Positions 47,650 to 58,990 of a stretch of DNA of 64,000 nucleotides are shown piece after piece (position 1 is the first letter of the stretch; each line of letters opens with the position of its first letter). The DNA lies in assembly GCA_936450465.1 (NCBI GenBank), contig OW388291.1, forward strand, positions 74,058,436-74,122,435. Direction: 5' to 3'. This stretch comes from Gibbula magus. Taxonomy: Eukaryota; Mollusca; Gastropoda; Trochida; Trochidae. Made by a program: the position numbers and the translations under genes. The notes under the pieces were generated by a model. The model was not told where the DNA came from. It made no database searches and was given only the letters and a program-made list of their open reading frames with translations.

Positions 47650-49944
47650 CACAATCCTTTCTGTTACACATGTATCTGCTCTGTTATCAATTTGATATTA
47701 AGATAAATAAAAAATAGGGGAACAATGTTGAACAATTGCACTATTAGATATACACATATCACATTTGTTTATATATCTAAACTGCTTTGCTACGAAATAT
47801 CTATCATGGACTCAAACATTGAAAGTGAATAGAATGAGTTTGTTTACAACTGGTAACCTTCACCTTAATCCACATGTAAACAATCAGGTGGACGGTAAGA
47901 GTAATTATATATCAATGAGTTTCACTTTCCGGCTTGACTGATACGGTTCAAATGTCCTTTGCTGACAAGGAAATTATTTGTCACCAGGAGTGACGCTTTG
48001 ATCTGGCACAGTTGAAAAAGGTTGTGTTGTAAACTATTTAAAATTTAAACCATACAATTAGGAACTTACACTTTTACCAATTTAAATCGATCTGCACAAA
48101 TTGAAATTGATATTTGGCTTATATTTGGAATCAAAGTTGTATCTGATGATAACAGTTAAATGTTTATGTAATCTTAAAATGAGTTAGTTATTTATGTCGA
48201 TGTGTATACAAGCTTATATTTATACTGTCTAAACAAACTTTGCATATATTATGTACCTCCATTCTCAACTTACACACTGCAGCTGCTTTAAAACTTGCAG
48301 AAATTCTACAAAAGGTTGTTGTGTGGATTTCTTATGAGTTTTGGGAGACAAACATGAAGTAATGTCTTCTGACACTAAAAAGTCTGTAATTGCTCAATGC
48401 TGAAAGTAAATCTATATGTCAACTTTTAGGTTTTATATGTCATAAGTATTTTTGCAGAATAGGGTGATGAGGGACGGGGAGGGACAACACTGGACCTATA
48501 GACTTATAATTCTTAAGGTCCCCGAGTCTAGATTTGCTCCTCTTCACCCAAAAAAAAGATATTCTCTAGGTTTCCTTATCATCACTTTTATCTAATTTCA
48601 TTCTTTTTATAACATTTAAATTTGTGAGTACTTTATTAATGTCATTGTAGTTGATGTAAAAGAAAGTTTTCATCATAGAAACATGCCCTGATAAATAAGG
48701 GGTTTGGGTACGGGAGTTCCAAAGAGAGTTCCAACTATACTACACCATTGATTGGGAGTCGTGGCAACCATTTTGTCAAGATACAAAAATGTCTCAAAGG
48801 TAGACTTTTTGGAAAAAGGAAAATCCTGTATCTTCTCCTCTGATCATAATTGTGAACTGAGTAAAACATTACCTGGAACAATTTTATGCATTATAAATAT
48901 AGAACGGCTCAAAATACTCTGATTGAACCGGTCCTTCCAATCTGTAGCACTATTGAGAATGTTTACGACAAAAGGATTTTTATCTTGTGAGTGCTATAAG
49001 GGGCTCTATTTGAAGTATGAGGTAAGGGGCTTACTTGACCCCACTTCCTGTGTAGGTCTCAAGCTGATCATCACTAAAGGTGCCACATAGACATAAACTC
49101 GTTGACTAACCCACTATGAGTCAGTTATAATGACGTGATTTATTTCCTGCAATCATGTTTTCTTTGGTTGCCATCCATGTTGGACTTCTAGGGCAACCAT
49201 TTTGCATTATGTTATCAATGAATCATTCAAAGTTGAGGTTAAAGTGAAAATGTTTGCCAGATATTAAATTATGGCAGTGGGTTTAAGTGCTTCTCAAACA
49301 CGGTCCTGTCTTTAGATTTATCAGTTCCCTGTACCTGTCATGTTGAGAGTATTGTCAATAGCAGACCCCTCATTTTAAACAGACCAAATGCGATTTGTAA
49401 GAGACATGAACATCTCCAGTAATGATTAAAGAACATTTATGCAATGTGTATGTGAGATAATATCGATCTTTAAAAGATTTTTATTTGCGATTATAAGTGT
49501 ATTCCAGTCGAATATAGTATTTCGATTAACCCTTGCAATCCAGTCACACTACATATATGCCACCATTTTAAAACAAATAACTTTATGACTAGAATATTTT
49601 CATTGTTCACAAATGATTCTAATTCAAGTCTTTGAAATGGAAAACATAAGAAAATAAATAAGATTTTTTTCTGTGCTTACTCCTTCCTCATAGCTGAACA
49701 TTCTGACAATAAGAGGACAGCAAGATTTCTGTTTCATCCTAAAAAGATGACATTTCGGAGAATACATGCTTATTTCACATTTTTCAAAACTGTTGCTGTT
49801 TACAATAAAGGAATTAATCGTAATTCAGACATTTTTCTTGTATTATAATTGTATATTCCACTTCTAATTGTCCGTTAAAGATATGTAACTATATATATAC
49901 TTCCTCACTGTCATTCAGAACGAGTCCTCAAACTTAAGTAAACC
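47650..49944. other. Non-coding, no gene seen
   Basis: AT-rich. A TTAACCCTTGCAATCCAG motif at about 49528 resembles a piggyBac end but has no partner. Confidence 0.55.
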
Positions 49945-49948
49945 TTAA

Positions 49949-50381
49949 AAGGAGGGATCTATCAGGGTATTTTTTGTGGAAACGCAATTCAAGAGGATAT
50001 TCCAGTTTACACATATATGCTTTTAATACATGATTAAAACACAGTCAAATTGAAAGATATTAATGAAGTTGTTACTTTGATAACTTTACATTTCACAACT
50101 TGATAAAGACAAGAGCACATTTGTTGAAAAATAAAAAACAATGAGAATTGAAGTCATTCATCTGCGCTGCGAGTGGGGAAAAGTTTGCTACGGCCTAATA
50201 GCATATTGTTTATTAGTTTTATGATAAGTTATGTGTTACTATGTGAATATTCTATCAGTGTATATGTTTTATTATTAACACAAATTAAAATTGGTTTAAA
50301 TATAGCGTGTTTTCATTTCACGAAATGCCAAGAAGCGTAGATGGCGGATGCTGCCGATAAATCAATGATAGAACTTTCCCT
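49949..50381. mobile_element. TTAA-flanked MITE, family C copy 2
   Basis: A 433-bp element starts AAGGAGGGATCTATCAGGG and ends GATAGAACTTTCCCT, with TTAA at 49945-49948 and 50382-50385. The reverse-complemented right end (AGGGAAAGTTCTATC) matches the left end of copy 1 (AGGGAGGGTTCTATC) at 13 of 15 positions. It aligns with 23562-24024 throughout, without the nested SINE tail, so it represents the pre-insertion state. Confidence 0.85.
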
Positions 50382-50521
50382 TTAAATATAGGATTTGTCT
50401 TATCAATATTTTGTTCACTGAAAAATATTTGATTGTACAGTCCTAGTCAGCTGATCTTACTACTTATATTCTTATCTGTTGAAGGATTACATATATCTAC
50501 CCGAAATTCTGTTTATGAAAC

Positions 50522-50930
50522 AATAAAAAAAAAAAAAAAAATTCCATCGCACATTTAACGGGGGATATAGTATTCGATATAGTATTCGGCTGTATCTGTC
50601 CGTACATACTTACGTGCGAAATGGAATAACTCAAGTAATGAATTGGATTTTTTCATATTTTGCTTAAAGGTTCACCATACAAGAGTAATGTACGTAAGAG
50701 TTTTGTGACTTTGACCTTCATTTCAAGGTCACAGCGAGACTTTGTCATTTTACCCTTGTCAGCGGGATATCTCAAGAATTTTCATTTTCATCATATCTTA
50801 CATCAATGTTCTTCTTGGGAAGAACCAGGGCCAAGTTGAATTCGGTGACCTTGACATTATTTAAATTTTTTAATATTAATTTGCAGCAGGGGATCATGTC
50901 ACCTTTGTGACAATTGCTTGTTATTTATCA
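50522..50930 (+). repeat. poly(A) run plus GACCTTGACC-type interspersed repeat
   Basis: An A17-19 run at about 50524-50541 is followed by CpG-bearing sequence: GTCCGTACATACTTACGTGC, then GTTCACCATACAAGAGTAAT, GACTTTGACCTTCATTTCAA and GGTCAC. I recall phrases of this style as part of abundant molluscan interspersed repeats. No coding potential and no resolved ends. Confidence 0.5.
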
Positions 50931-51645
50931 TTATGTGGCCGTGCACGTTCACCTTTCCTTATGGTTATAAAAACGTCAGCTTTTATCTGTGGATTGATTA
51001 TGAAGGAGAGGACTATACATGTTCAAGGTTTGTTTTAAGTCATGCTCTGCATGTTGAAACTCAATTAGGTTTCAAAAAAACATTTGTTTATTACATAACC
51101 TAATCCTCTGCATGAGTTATCTTGTCTTTGGGGAAACAACTTCAGATAGGTCAAAACCAGAGGTCACGAAGGTCACTCTCAACCAATCGGATTGCTTGTT
51201 AGATCCTCATATAGCAAGTTATGTTGCACGAGCATATCCAGCGTGAAAGATAGTGGAGTTGGGTGACGTGAAGACAGAGGTGTACATGATGTTTCGTGTT
51301 TTCATATACTGTTGTTGTCGACTTTAGACGGAGACAATGTAATGTTAGTTTCAAGTAGAGGCAAGAGATTAAATGTTTGCGTGTCACTTCACAGTAGGAA
51401 GTGACAGCATGTTTTAGAAACAGTCATAGTTTGCTGTCATGTAGGAAGGAAGCGTTTGCAAGAAATTGGAGCTATTTCTGATGTTTTTAAAGCGTTTGTA
51501 GACACATGAGAATGTACAAGCAAATTTGTTGGAAACAAATGTATTTTTAGCAAGGAATAACATCAGTTTTGTTGATTCAAATAAGAGCGTTTCTTATCAA
51601 GTTTTTAAAAAGTGTTTTTTACAAATTTTAACTTCTTACGTCGTT
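50931..51645. other. Non-coding, no gene seen
   Basis: Chance frames only. Confidence 0.5.
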
Positions 51646-52043
51646 AAGCTTTCTTTACGCAAAGACAAACATCAACTTTGATAATTAATGTTAAAAATCT
51701 GTAATCTAAAGAGGCAGTGCTTACAATATGTTAGAGCATTACACGTACCGGTACTTTTAAATATTAATGTCTTATTAGTGTTTTTGCATTAGGATGTGCA
51801 TAAAATAGAAATGTTAAGAGTTAGAAATTTGTATTATTTATTTAAGCTTTCTTTTATCAAAGACCAACATCAACTTTGATAATTAATGTCAGATTTATCT
51901 GTAGTCAAGAGAGGTATACCTAGTGTCTAAAATATATCAGAGCTTATAAATTTGATACAATAATCTCCTGAAGTATGCATGCATAAGAATATGCATAAAA
52001 GATTGTTTGTATTTTTACCCATGTGAGCATTTGTTTTATCATC
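51646..52043 (+). repeat. 198-bp tandem duplication, diverged
   Basis: AAGCTTTCTTT, CAAAGAC.AACATCAACTTTG, ATAATTAATGT and later TATGCATAAAA occur in two consecutive units starting at 51646 and 51844. Substitutions and small indels separate the copies. Confidence 0.75.
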
Positions 52044-54493
52044 ATGATGCAGTGGATAGTAAATGGAAGACCCAAGCACTTTATTGCAATCTAATTAACA
52101 TGCTAAGAAAACCCTGACGCCATAGTGTAATGCCTGTTTGAGGTCTTTAATAACTGTTCACATTTCAAGCCCAATCAACTGTGATCACTTTTCTGCAGAT
52201 CAGATGTCTTTTACCAATAAAGTGCAGTACCAAAAGCTAGCACTAAAATGTTAAAACCGAAATTTGATCTCAACAAAGTCCTATTGATATCCTTGTGGGG
52301 TTTCCTGCGACGAAACTTGACCGCTGTTCGACAGCTAAATGTGACCATAGCGGTCAACCCTTCACATGGACAGTTTGTTCAATGGTTATTTTATTTCAAA
52401 ACCATCTCGCTGTGTAAACACGACTTTCTTCACATGGCCTCCGTTCCTCTTATTTTCGTCTCCAAGTCCCAGACACTATTATAATTCCGTTTTCAAACAA
52501 ATAGTTGTTAGATCCCCACGGTCCTGGTCATTACCCCCCTGAGTATCCTCCTACTTGTCGGAGGCCTCTTGTCGCTGGTCAAATATGTAACTGGACGAGT
52601 GGTCATCAGAAATGACAATAGCAGAAGAAAGCGATCTCCTTGAGAAATGAGAAGTTTATTTGGTCTTGCTCTACTGATGTACAGATTTGGTTGAGGTCTT
52701 CATATTAATGATAACGTTATTTACCATCGGCTGTGTGATTTATGAAAATTATTATTTTGTATGTCTGATTCTGATAAGATAAAATGATTTATTTTGCTTT
52801 TTCCTTCTTCTTCTCTGTTATCATATCACTTCATTAACCAGTCGATCCAATCAATATTTATAAAGGGGATCATTCTCATTACTGTTTAAAAAAAAAAGTC
52901 TTTTAATACAATTATCTTTTTGTTTTAAACTTTTTATTATTTAATTATTTTAGGTTTAAAATGTTAAATTAATTTGATCTATGTATATATATATATTGAA
53001 ACTTTTATACATTATCCACCTTCATCTACACCTTTGAGTGATAACTATCGCTTTTTAAATGAGTTTAAAACTGGAGTGCAAGAACAGAGTTGGTGTTTAT
53101 TTCATCAACACAGGTGACACGTGTACTCCTCTTTCAGGATGTCATGATCCATATATACATAAGTACTTGCACGACTAAGAAGAGGAGAGACATCACCCGC
53201 ATTCACCTGTGTGCTGTTATTCTTTTGTCTGCGGTACTCCACTGTCACATTCTGAAATATCTCAACCAAAATATTGTTTTATTTGAATGTAAAGTGGACT
53301 GTATCCCAGGCAATTCACTATGAATGGAAGAGATTATTAGCATGTTGTAGTGGACAATGAAGGGACAAGTATGTTCTGTGAGGTAGCATTCCCGTGAATG
53401 ATTAATTACTTACACTTGAAGCAGAACTAATGTAGAAAAATGTTACATTTACTGTACATGATTGAACAGGTGTTGCAAAGGCTTTCTGATCAATAGTTAA
53501 GATATTTGTTTCATTTGGCTGGTATTAATTCTAGCAGATTCTATTTTGTATATTAGATTATAGTAGCTTTGCTCTAGATTTTCAATAGGAGTTAAAATCA
53601 AGATTGTTCAAATCTGCTATTACATAATCCTGTAGCTATTGATAGTATCATGGTGATGATTCCAATATCAACATATCTCATCGTTATATGCCCGAGCTGG
53701 AGACAATCTTACACTTTCATTAAGATTTGGTCGATTAGTGATTATATTATGTTTTTAAGTAAATACTTCTTATTCCTGATTTGAATGTTTTTTTAAAGTA
53801 AATTTATTTCTTAAATGTATGATGATTCTGATTATGTAACGAAGAGAGTTTGATGCTCATAAAAATGTTATCTGCATGCCTTTTCATATTTTAGAGATAT
53901 TTGTTGCCCTAAATATATATCTTAATAATCTCATGGTTAATCAAAGTTTGTTTATGTTCAAAGAATTCAAAGTTGTGAAACACATGTAAATTTGTTTTAT
54001 GTTGTTATGATTCACTTAGATAAATTAGGTTAATCACTTGTTATTTGCATGCGAGTAAACACAAACCCGGATTCAAACCGCACCTATGTTTGTATTGTTT
54101 TATTGCATGATGTGTGAATTTTGATAACATGTATACAGTGCACTTTACAGTCAACAAGCAGTGATATTATCGATAAAGTTGTGTGTAGGAGAATGTTTTC
54201 TTTTTTTTATATTTTTATGACGACTTTAGAATATAATGTATTTCAATAGATTTAAGAATATTACTTGATCATTGATCTTGATATTATGTACTATTTCATC
54301 CAATTTATTGACATTTTCAAAGAAATATAGGTAACACTATTATTTTATTCATTTTATTTAAAATTCCATTTGTACAATTTAAAGGTTAGTTTTAAGTAGC
54401 TACTCATCAACTGACCCATTTTGATTATGTATGTTTCTTATTTTGCTTACTGGTATTTCATCTAATTTAATGACATTTTCATGGGAATATATA
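52044..54493. other. Non-coding, no gene seen
   Basis: 52240-52620 is GC-richer, with one open frame (52248-52484) lacking motifs, and could be a conserved non-coding element. The rest is AT-rich, with a TA run at 52983-52995. Confidence 0.5.
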
Positions 54494-54807
54494 GTGAGTG
54501 AGTGAGTTGGGGTTTAACGCCGCTTTCAAGAGTATTTCACTTATATCGTGGCTGCTAGTATTAAGGCAGGGAGAAAGCCCGCAACGCCATGTGGCTATGC
54601 ACTGCGGTGAAACCTGCGAGCATCGGCTGGAACTAGCGAACCATGGGTGGTACTAGGCTGAAATTCAGTGTAGCATTGCACCCAAACCTTACTGCGTGTA
54701 GAACAGTTCTCTACTGCAGACAAAGTTGCCGTGCCCCTTGCGGGATTCGAACCCCAGACCTCTTGATCCGAAGCCGAATACGCTAACCACTGCGCTATCC
54801 CGCCCCC
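54494..54807 (-). mobile_element. Full-length tRNA-derived SINE, 314 bp
   Basis: On the minus strand it opens with a tRNA-like head (54807 to about 54730): GGGGCGGGATAGCGCAGTGG with box A, an anticodon arm with loop CTTCGGA, and box B in GGGGTTCGAATCCCGC. The loop and flanks resemble tRNA-Arg(TCG). A body of about 190 bp follows, then the 3' tail CTTGAAAGCGGCGTTAAACC and (ACTC)n. Target duplications TGGGAATATATA (54482-54493) and TGGGAATAAATA (54808-54819) match at 11 of 12 positions. Intact structure and a good duplication indicate a recent insertion. Mobilisation would depend on a partner LINE recognising the tail. Confidence 0.93.
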
Positions 54808-54819
54808 TGGGAATAAATA

Positions 54820-57085
54820 ATATTAAGCCAAAAAGAGTATAACTCAACCTCAAGCTCAATGTCTGTGTAATGTCACATGGTTATTATGTATATCTTTATT
54901 AAATACCATCAAATTTGATGTACATTTGTAAAGAAATAATTTTTTATTGTCTAAATTGATGTTATCAAGGATAGCAGCCATACACAATAGAATTGATTTT
55001 GTAGAATTTAATCATAAATGACATTTAACATCAATGATTTGATAAACTTTGTGAATGAATGCACAATGTTCATTTTGTGTACATAATTTATTTATCTTTT
55101 AATCAAGATTGTAAATTACATTGTTGGAATGCATTGAACATGGTGATCACTAACATTATTCAGATGTCAATTTCTTCAAAGGATAAACCTCTTAAAAATG
55201 TATTAACATTAATCTCTGTGGTTTATAAGATATATTATTTTCCCAAAATCCATTGTACCCTGAACGTAAAATTTTAAAACATTGATAACGGAAAAGGATT
55301 AGCAAAATAGCTTATACAGCCATCATCTTCACAAATAATAATCACTTTTACAGATCTTGTCATTTTTTAAGTATTGAAATAAAATACTTCTTTTGTTCAA
55401 TATGATCTTTGTTATCTTGTCACCGATGCTTAAATCCTGTGTAATGATTTGCGGTTACCCGACTGCGGCAATGTAAACCATGCAGATTATCAGGATTAAT
55501 ACGCTAGTGGCAAACACAAACGTTGAGTGCTTCTCAAAGATTTAATCAGCTATAGGATCAACTTTGAGGGATTTTACTTCATGACATTTCCAAATTTTGA
55601 TAGCGACGTCATTTGTCGATGGATTATGCTCAACCTGTCAATACCTGTCATTTATTCTAGTTGACACCTGTGTTGTCAATCCGTTGACAATAGCATGGGA
55701 AATATTGAAACTTTAATTCCAGTTAATGGTCGATATGGTTCTGACATGTTTCACATGCCATATCAACAAATAACATGTATTTTCTGAAAGGAGGAAAATA
55801 TGATATTAACATCACTGCTGAAATTGATATGTTTGTTGATAATCCTTAAGTAGAGTCATTTTATTGACAATAATGAGTGACAGCTTACTTTAGTTAAAAG
55901 AGGGAATGGATGATATTGCGAACAATAAGGAAATTAATACTTTTATTGATTATCACTTAACCCTTGCAGTGCTATGGTCATCCTGAGTTGCCCAGCATTG
56001 ATACATTGCATACCAGCAGAGAGCAGGTTGATAGTACAAGTCGGCTCTCACTTGAGGTGGACATTAAATTGACACTGAAGGTATTTTGGAGATTTGCTAT
56101 CAAATAAAGTTGAAAGGAGTCAGGAAAAAATCTTTCACAGCTGAAGTAACCCAAATTTGGTTCTTTGGTCTCTATATCAGGCTGTTAATGAAAAAGGTCA
56201 TCCACAATAAAAATTGGCATTTATTTTGGATGAAATAAATTTTTTATGATCACGTGATATGTCAGGTAGCAATGTTTCATGTGAGAGTCTTGCTTAAGGG
56301 TAGGATATACCTATTTTGGTTAAATAATATTCTTGTAAAACATTTTAATTTCTTTTTTATGTGTTAGTCGGTAAGTTTAAACAAACAAGAACAAAAATTA
56401 ATTAAAAGCAATGAACTTTGTAATTCAGAATTATCTTATGTAAATCACCATTTTATTCTTGGGCATTTAATATCCATTTGCAAGTTATTCATAACGGATT
56501 TATCGAAAGAATAACAAACAGGACATGAAATATGTTATCAAAACACCATGTTAATTCACCCCTAAGGCTCTATGTTGCGTTACTCTCGTCAATATATTCA
56601 CATGTAATAAAGCTACTTTGCATTAGTGTCAGCAACATAAACAACACATCACTAGTCATGTTATTCTTCAAGCTTTATCCAGATTAAGGGCTGGATTACC
56701 AGCATGCATTGCATCTAAATGAATAAGTAACACAAACATATCATAATCACCACTCATTAGTCTATGGTTATGTAACATCCTCAATGGTAAGCCATTAAGT
56801 GTTTACACTTGTTTGTTAATCTGAACACTTAGTCGTTGATCTCGCTAGATTCGTTTTACTTATGCCATGCTTGTATATCTAGGTGTTGAAAATAAGAGGC
56901 TTAATATTCCTCTGTGACTTATTGAATAATGTTTACAGTGGCAAGCTATAGTGTTATACTGGCATAATCATATAACATGTTCTGAATATAAAAGTGTTAC
57001 ATGTAGAAGACAATGTTTTGTGTTGTTTCTATTATGGTATTTTCATTTATGAAAAATGAATAATTATTGTATTGAACCATGTGAA
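54820..57085. other. Non-coding, no gene seen
   Basis: AT-rich sequence with chance frames only. TTAACCCTTGCAGTGC at about 55959 is another unpaired piggyBac-like end motif. Confidence 0.55.
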
Positions 57086-57088
57086 TAT

Positions 57089-57255
57089 TTGGTATGCATG
57101 TTTCTAATGAGTGTACTTTTGGTATGCATGTTTCTTATGAGTGTACTTTTGGTATGCATGTTTCTTATGAGTGTACTTTTGGTATGCATGTTTCTTATGA
57201 GTGTACTTTTGGTATGCATGTTTCTTATGAGTGTACTTTTGGTATGCATGTGTAT
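57089..57255 (+). repeat. 30-bp tandem repeat, about 5.4 copies
   Basis: GGTATGCATGTTTCTTATGA followed by GTGTACTTTT. Copies begin at 57091, 57121, 57151, 57181 and 57211, and copies 2-5 are identical. Because 30 is a multiple of three, both strands stay open across the array; these frames are not genes. Confidence 0.96.
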
Positions 57256-58139
57256 GTGTAACATGTGTATCTAATTAATGAATCTGAAGGAAATTTCCGG
57301 GTTCAATGTCCCCACCGGCAACAGGTATTCAGTAGTAAAACGTTATGACAAAAAATGACATGAACATGGATACATCAATACATTTGACAGTGTTATTAAA
57401 ACTTGTCATGACACATATACATATATTGTCAAATATTAAATTTGAAATATATGAAAAGTGAAATATGAAGATATTAAACATGACATGAAAATGAGTAACG
57501 TGTATGCAAAAAGTTATTTTGAGTCCTATCATTTGTATATTGTTATATTCTTATATGGTTGTACATATACTGTTTGTATATGTATGAGAATGTAGAGTGT
57601 GGTTGTGACATAAATTTGTTTAACACTTCTTATGTGAAATTATGAGATATTTATGCGGATCAAACTTGTCTCATTTTGCTGACAATTTAATATATATGTG
57701 TTTCCATATTAGATTCTCCTAAATTACAGGTAAATAACAGAACATTTAGAAAGCAGTAACTATTCATCTTTAATTTAGATATGCATAAAAATCAAGTAAA
57801 ATTTCATCAAATCTACAAATCTGCTTTCTTGTCATCGGACATGTCAAAATGTCATTCAGTGTGACAATAACAGAATGCAGATGGGTTGACATAGTAATTC
57901 TAATGATATGATTTAATGAAGGAAAATTTGCCTACAAATGTTGCAATTAGCCGCGGTCAAGTGCCATAACTCTTCCCGATATGAATCAAAATAACTTTGA
58001 GATGCTAACTAGCACCCCCATTCATGTCGGCCATGTTTAGAAATTCAAAACGTCTCCTCGAAACCATCCAATAAAATACAGCTGACATGTTCTCCTAAGA
58101 AAGATGCGCAATTTAATATCAAAGCACCTTACAATTTGT
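57256..58139. other. Non-coding, no gene seen
   Basis: AT-rich sequence. Nothing recognised. Confidence 0.6.
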
Positions 58140-58990
58140 TTCCCGAGCACTGTAATTATTATTCAGGGTCCCCCCTCCCGTTCCCCGACAATCCCTTCCA
58201 TTCAGAGGATGCTCCAGTTCATGAAGAGAAGCGGTGTATAGGCACGACATCTAATTAGTTTAAATCTTTTCTAAAGGTATTCACGTTTCCCTGCGGTTAA
58301 AACTTCTCCAATCATAGCAGCTATTCACCTGTTGCTGCGAGGCTGCTTTCAGCTCGCAGTCCCTCCAGTGTTTATCGCAAGATAGATCATTCATCTATTC
58401 TTTTCACCTCGGCCTAATGGCGTTGGTATTAAATAGCTGCAACTTAACTGTAACCTAGGAGAATAAGTCTGGTCCTCATGTGCGCTGGACCGTGCATGCT
58501 GGTCTTTAAGCCCCCCTTCCCACAATCCTCCTCCTTGTTTATTTCTCCGCAATTGAATGGCTATTGTTAGTATGACATGCTCTTGTGAACTTGTCTTTCT
58601 CTCCCTCCATCATTCATCAAATCCTCCTTCCCTCCATCAATCGCTGGCTTTTGTGGTGGGTTTGATTTGCCATTGTGATGTTTTTCACCCCCATGCAAAA
58701 ACGTTCAGTTTTCAATCTTTTCGGAATTAATTTCTGTTGGGTGTATTCTAGTGTTTGTCAACCATTACAGTTCACTCACCTTTGGGTTTTACTTTGAAAT
58801 CTTTGTTTGTGTTTCCGATTTAATCAGACATTCCATTGGTCAACAATCAACCTGACTCGCTTTCATTCTCCAATCCTTCTTTGTGACAACATTGTCAAAA
58901 TATTTGGATGACGTCTTCTTTCCTTTTAATTGGTCGTCAGTGTGATTAGCGCCCCTCCGTTCAGAGTATTCTGTTTCATTCATCTTCTAC
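58140..58990. promoter_or_regulatory. GC-richer candidate cis-regulatory element
   Basis: About 850 bp of balanced composition with no long frame, unlike the AT-rich flanks. It is dense in transcription-factor-like words: homeodomain TCTAATTAG (58250s), E-box CACCTG, GATA-type AGATAGATCATTC, PBX/HOX-like ATCAATC and SOX-like CCATTGT. C-runs (CCCCCCTCCCGTTCCCC at about 58170-58186, with a further CCC at 58193) give a G-quadruplex-type motif on the minus strand. This looks like an enhancer-type conserved element, but conservation cannot be tested here. Confidence 0.35.

Noticed and set aside
7950..55970. Unpaired TTAACCCTT motifs at about 7950, 42210, 49528 and 55959 as further piggyBac elements
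   Set aside because: No inverted partner was found at a reasonable distance; they could be solo ends or chance.
57056..57274. Open frames on both strands with repeated Met-Phe-Leu or Thr-Leu-Ile patterns
   Set aside because: A 30-bp period keeps every frame open; this is not evidence of coding.
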